Source: CAVURW01 sp963743595 (GTDB taxonomy: Bacteria > Verrucomicrobiota > Verrucomicrobiia > Methylacidiphilales > UBA1321). Taken from it: a DNA stretch of 13,995 nucleotides. The DNA lies in NCBI GenBank assembly GCA_963743595.1, contig CAVURW010000209.1, forward strand, positions 1 through 13,995, written 5' to 3'. The notes under the pieces are model-generated. The model ran no database searches. It had not been told where the DNA came from and worked only from the letters and a program-made list of their open reading frames with translations. Each line of letters opens with the position of its first letter. Position 1 is the stretch's first letter. Position numbers and translations under genes: made by a program. This document shows, piece after piece, positions 12,839-13,995 of the stretch.

Positions 12839-13995
12839 TAATGCATCTTCGCCGCAGAGAGATTCACAAAACCGCCCGTGCCATCGTTGCCGTGGCTGAT
12901 CAGAAGCAAAACGCTTTCGCCCGGCTTTACGGTTTTCGCGAGGTCGTCAAAGTCCTTGGCGGTGGTGATGTCGTGGCCCGGACCGCGATTGACCCAGGCT
13001 TTTAAGATGAGGTCGCCGACTTGCACCTGGAGGTCTTTCGCCAGGCAATCATCGCTTAATGAAATGACGACCGCAGCGGGCTTTTTGTTCTCGGGATCGA
13101 TCTTGAATTTGTCCCGTGTTTTGTCGTTGAGATCATCCACCTTGATGCCCGAAACAACGGTTGCCTCGGTTGGCGTCGCTGGATGCTCGGCCGTCGGAAT
13201 CTGTTCCGGCTGACCCACACCACCCTTCGCGACCGCCTCCGTCAGTTGTCCGATTTTCACGCTGACGGTTGCTTGACGCCCATCACGAATGTAGCCGAGC
13301 GTGATCTGGTTCCCAATGGGGATTTGCGCGACCAACAACCGAAGTGCCGCTGGGCTGGTGACATGGTGACCGTCTACGGAAGTGATGAAATCGCCGGCGT
13401 GCAGTCCGGCATTTTGCGCGGGAGATCCATCCTCCACGGCATCGACCAGCGCCCCTTCATCCGTATCCAGACCCAATTGCTGGCGGACGTCATCCGACAA
13501 CTCTTTTTCATAGCGCACACCCAGGTAGCCGCGAACTAAGTAGCCATTCTTGATGAGGTCCACCACGGCGTACTTCGCGAGATTGCTCGGAATCGCAAAG
13601 CCGACGCCCATATTCACGCCGGTCGATGACGCGATCGCGGCGTTGATTCCCACCAGCTCGCCCTGACAATTCACCAGCGCTCCACCGGAATTGCCGGGGT
13701 TGATCGCCGCTGTCGTTTGAATGAAATCTTCATAGGACGACTCATTCAAATTCCGGCTCTTGGCACTGACAATTCCATTGCTGAAGGAATCGTTCAGGTT
13801 AAACGGATTCCCGGCGGCAAAGACCTGCTCGCCGATCTTGAGATTCTCAGAATCGCCCCATGGCAACGCGGGCAGTCCAGTGACATCGATTTTGATGACG
13901 GCCAAATCGACCGATTCATCCGAAGCGATGACCCGCGCCGAAAACTTGCGGTGATCGGTGAGCCGTACTTGAATCGATTCAGCTCCGGCCACGAC
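12838..13995 (-). CDS. HtrA/DegP-type serine protease, N-terminus cut by the window edge
   Basis: A periplasmic or envelope quality-control protease that degrades misfolded proteins. The 385 codons seen are the C-terminal part; the frame runs off the right edge, and the GTG at 13992 is an internal valine, not a start. Counting from that GTG, the catalytic Asp is Asp29 in SVDLAVIK and the nucleophile is Ser102 in NPGNSGGAL. The catalytic His should lie just beyond the window. GFAIPSN (131-137) is the usual end of the protease domain. PDZ1 begins at RGYLGVR (154-160), with SPAQNAGLHAGDFI following. A linker rich in Pro/Thr/Glu (about 250-275) leads to PDZ2 (about 280-380), which has the GDLILKAWV strand and a PGESVLLLI strand. 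Two PDZ domains fit DegP/DegQ/MucD-like members. The stop overlaps the next gene's ATG. degP/degQ cannot be told apart from this fragment. Confidence 0.93.
   Translation of the reverse strand, partial: VVAGAESIQVRLTDHRKFSARVIASDESVDLAVIKIDVTGLPALPWGDSENLKIGEQVFAAGNPFNLNDSFSNGIVSAKSRNLNESSYEDFIQTTAAINPGNSGGALVNCQGELVGINAAIASSTGVNMGVGFAIPSNLAKYAVVDLIKNGYLVRGYLGVRYEKELSDDVRQQLGLDTDEGALVDAVEDGSPAQNAGLHAGDFITSVDGHHVTSPAALRLLVAQIPIGNQITLGYIRDGRQATVSVKIGQLTEAVAKGGVGQPEQIPTAEHPATPTEATVVSGIKVDDLNDKTRDKFKIDPENKKPAAVVISLSDDCLAKDLQVQVGDLILKAWVNRGPGHDITTAKDFDDLAKTVKPGESVLLLISHGNDGTGGFVNLSAAKMH

Overview
The window is 13,995 bp of ordinary bacterial chromosome with ten supportable genes, one of them cut by the right edge, plus one conspicuous repeat block. 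I see no rRNA, tRNA, CRISPR, transposase, phage or plasmid gene. Moderate GC, scarce Shine-Dalgarno sequences, single-pass beta-propeller proteins, a very long SPFH protein and palindromic intergenic repeats would suit the Planctomycetota-Verrucomicrobiota-Chlamydiota group, probably a soil or freshwater Verrucomicrobiota. That placement is an inference from gene style; no phylogenetic marker was analysed.

Left third (1-5509), all on the minus strand. In transcription order these are a large polytopic membrane protein (GT-C/YfhO-like), the purine biosynthesis enzyme GMP synthase (guaA), an SRPBCC/AHSA1-type protein and a secreted family 5 glycoside hydrolase. The gaps are 72, 86 and about 130 bp, so co-directional reading is possible, but the functions do not form one pathway. 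The membrane protein has a candidate promoter whose spacer is a perfect inverted repeat.

Middle (5562-8519). Divergent from the membrane protein are two adjacent small genes, 2 nt apart. They are clear paralogues of one another, each with an N-terminal helical motif and a C-terminal four-cysteine zinc-ribbon-like module. I do not recognise the family. They converge on a 664-residue flotillin-like SPFH membrane protein whose N-terminal half carries about four tandem copies of a beta-rich module. A strong intrinsic terminator lies between them.

Right third (8520-13995). A 545-bp gene-free stretch precedes a second tandem paralogous pair, two membrane-anchored kelch-like propeller proteins 10 nt apart. 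They are followed by a 15-nt palindrome, an array of 11 imperfect repeats of 65-70 bp (each with a 15-nt palindrome and a variable C-run), and two further REP-like hairpins. On the far side, on the minus strand, lies an HtrA/DegP-type serine protease with two PDZ domains. Its N-terminus is outside the window, and it is coupled through a TAATG overlap to a small DUF6714-like gene.

The most interesting points are the zinc-ribbon pair, the repeat array with its base-pair-preserving palindromes, the modular SPFH protein and the protease-coupled small gene. No complete new defence or mobile system is evident.
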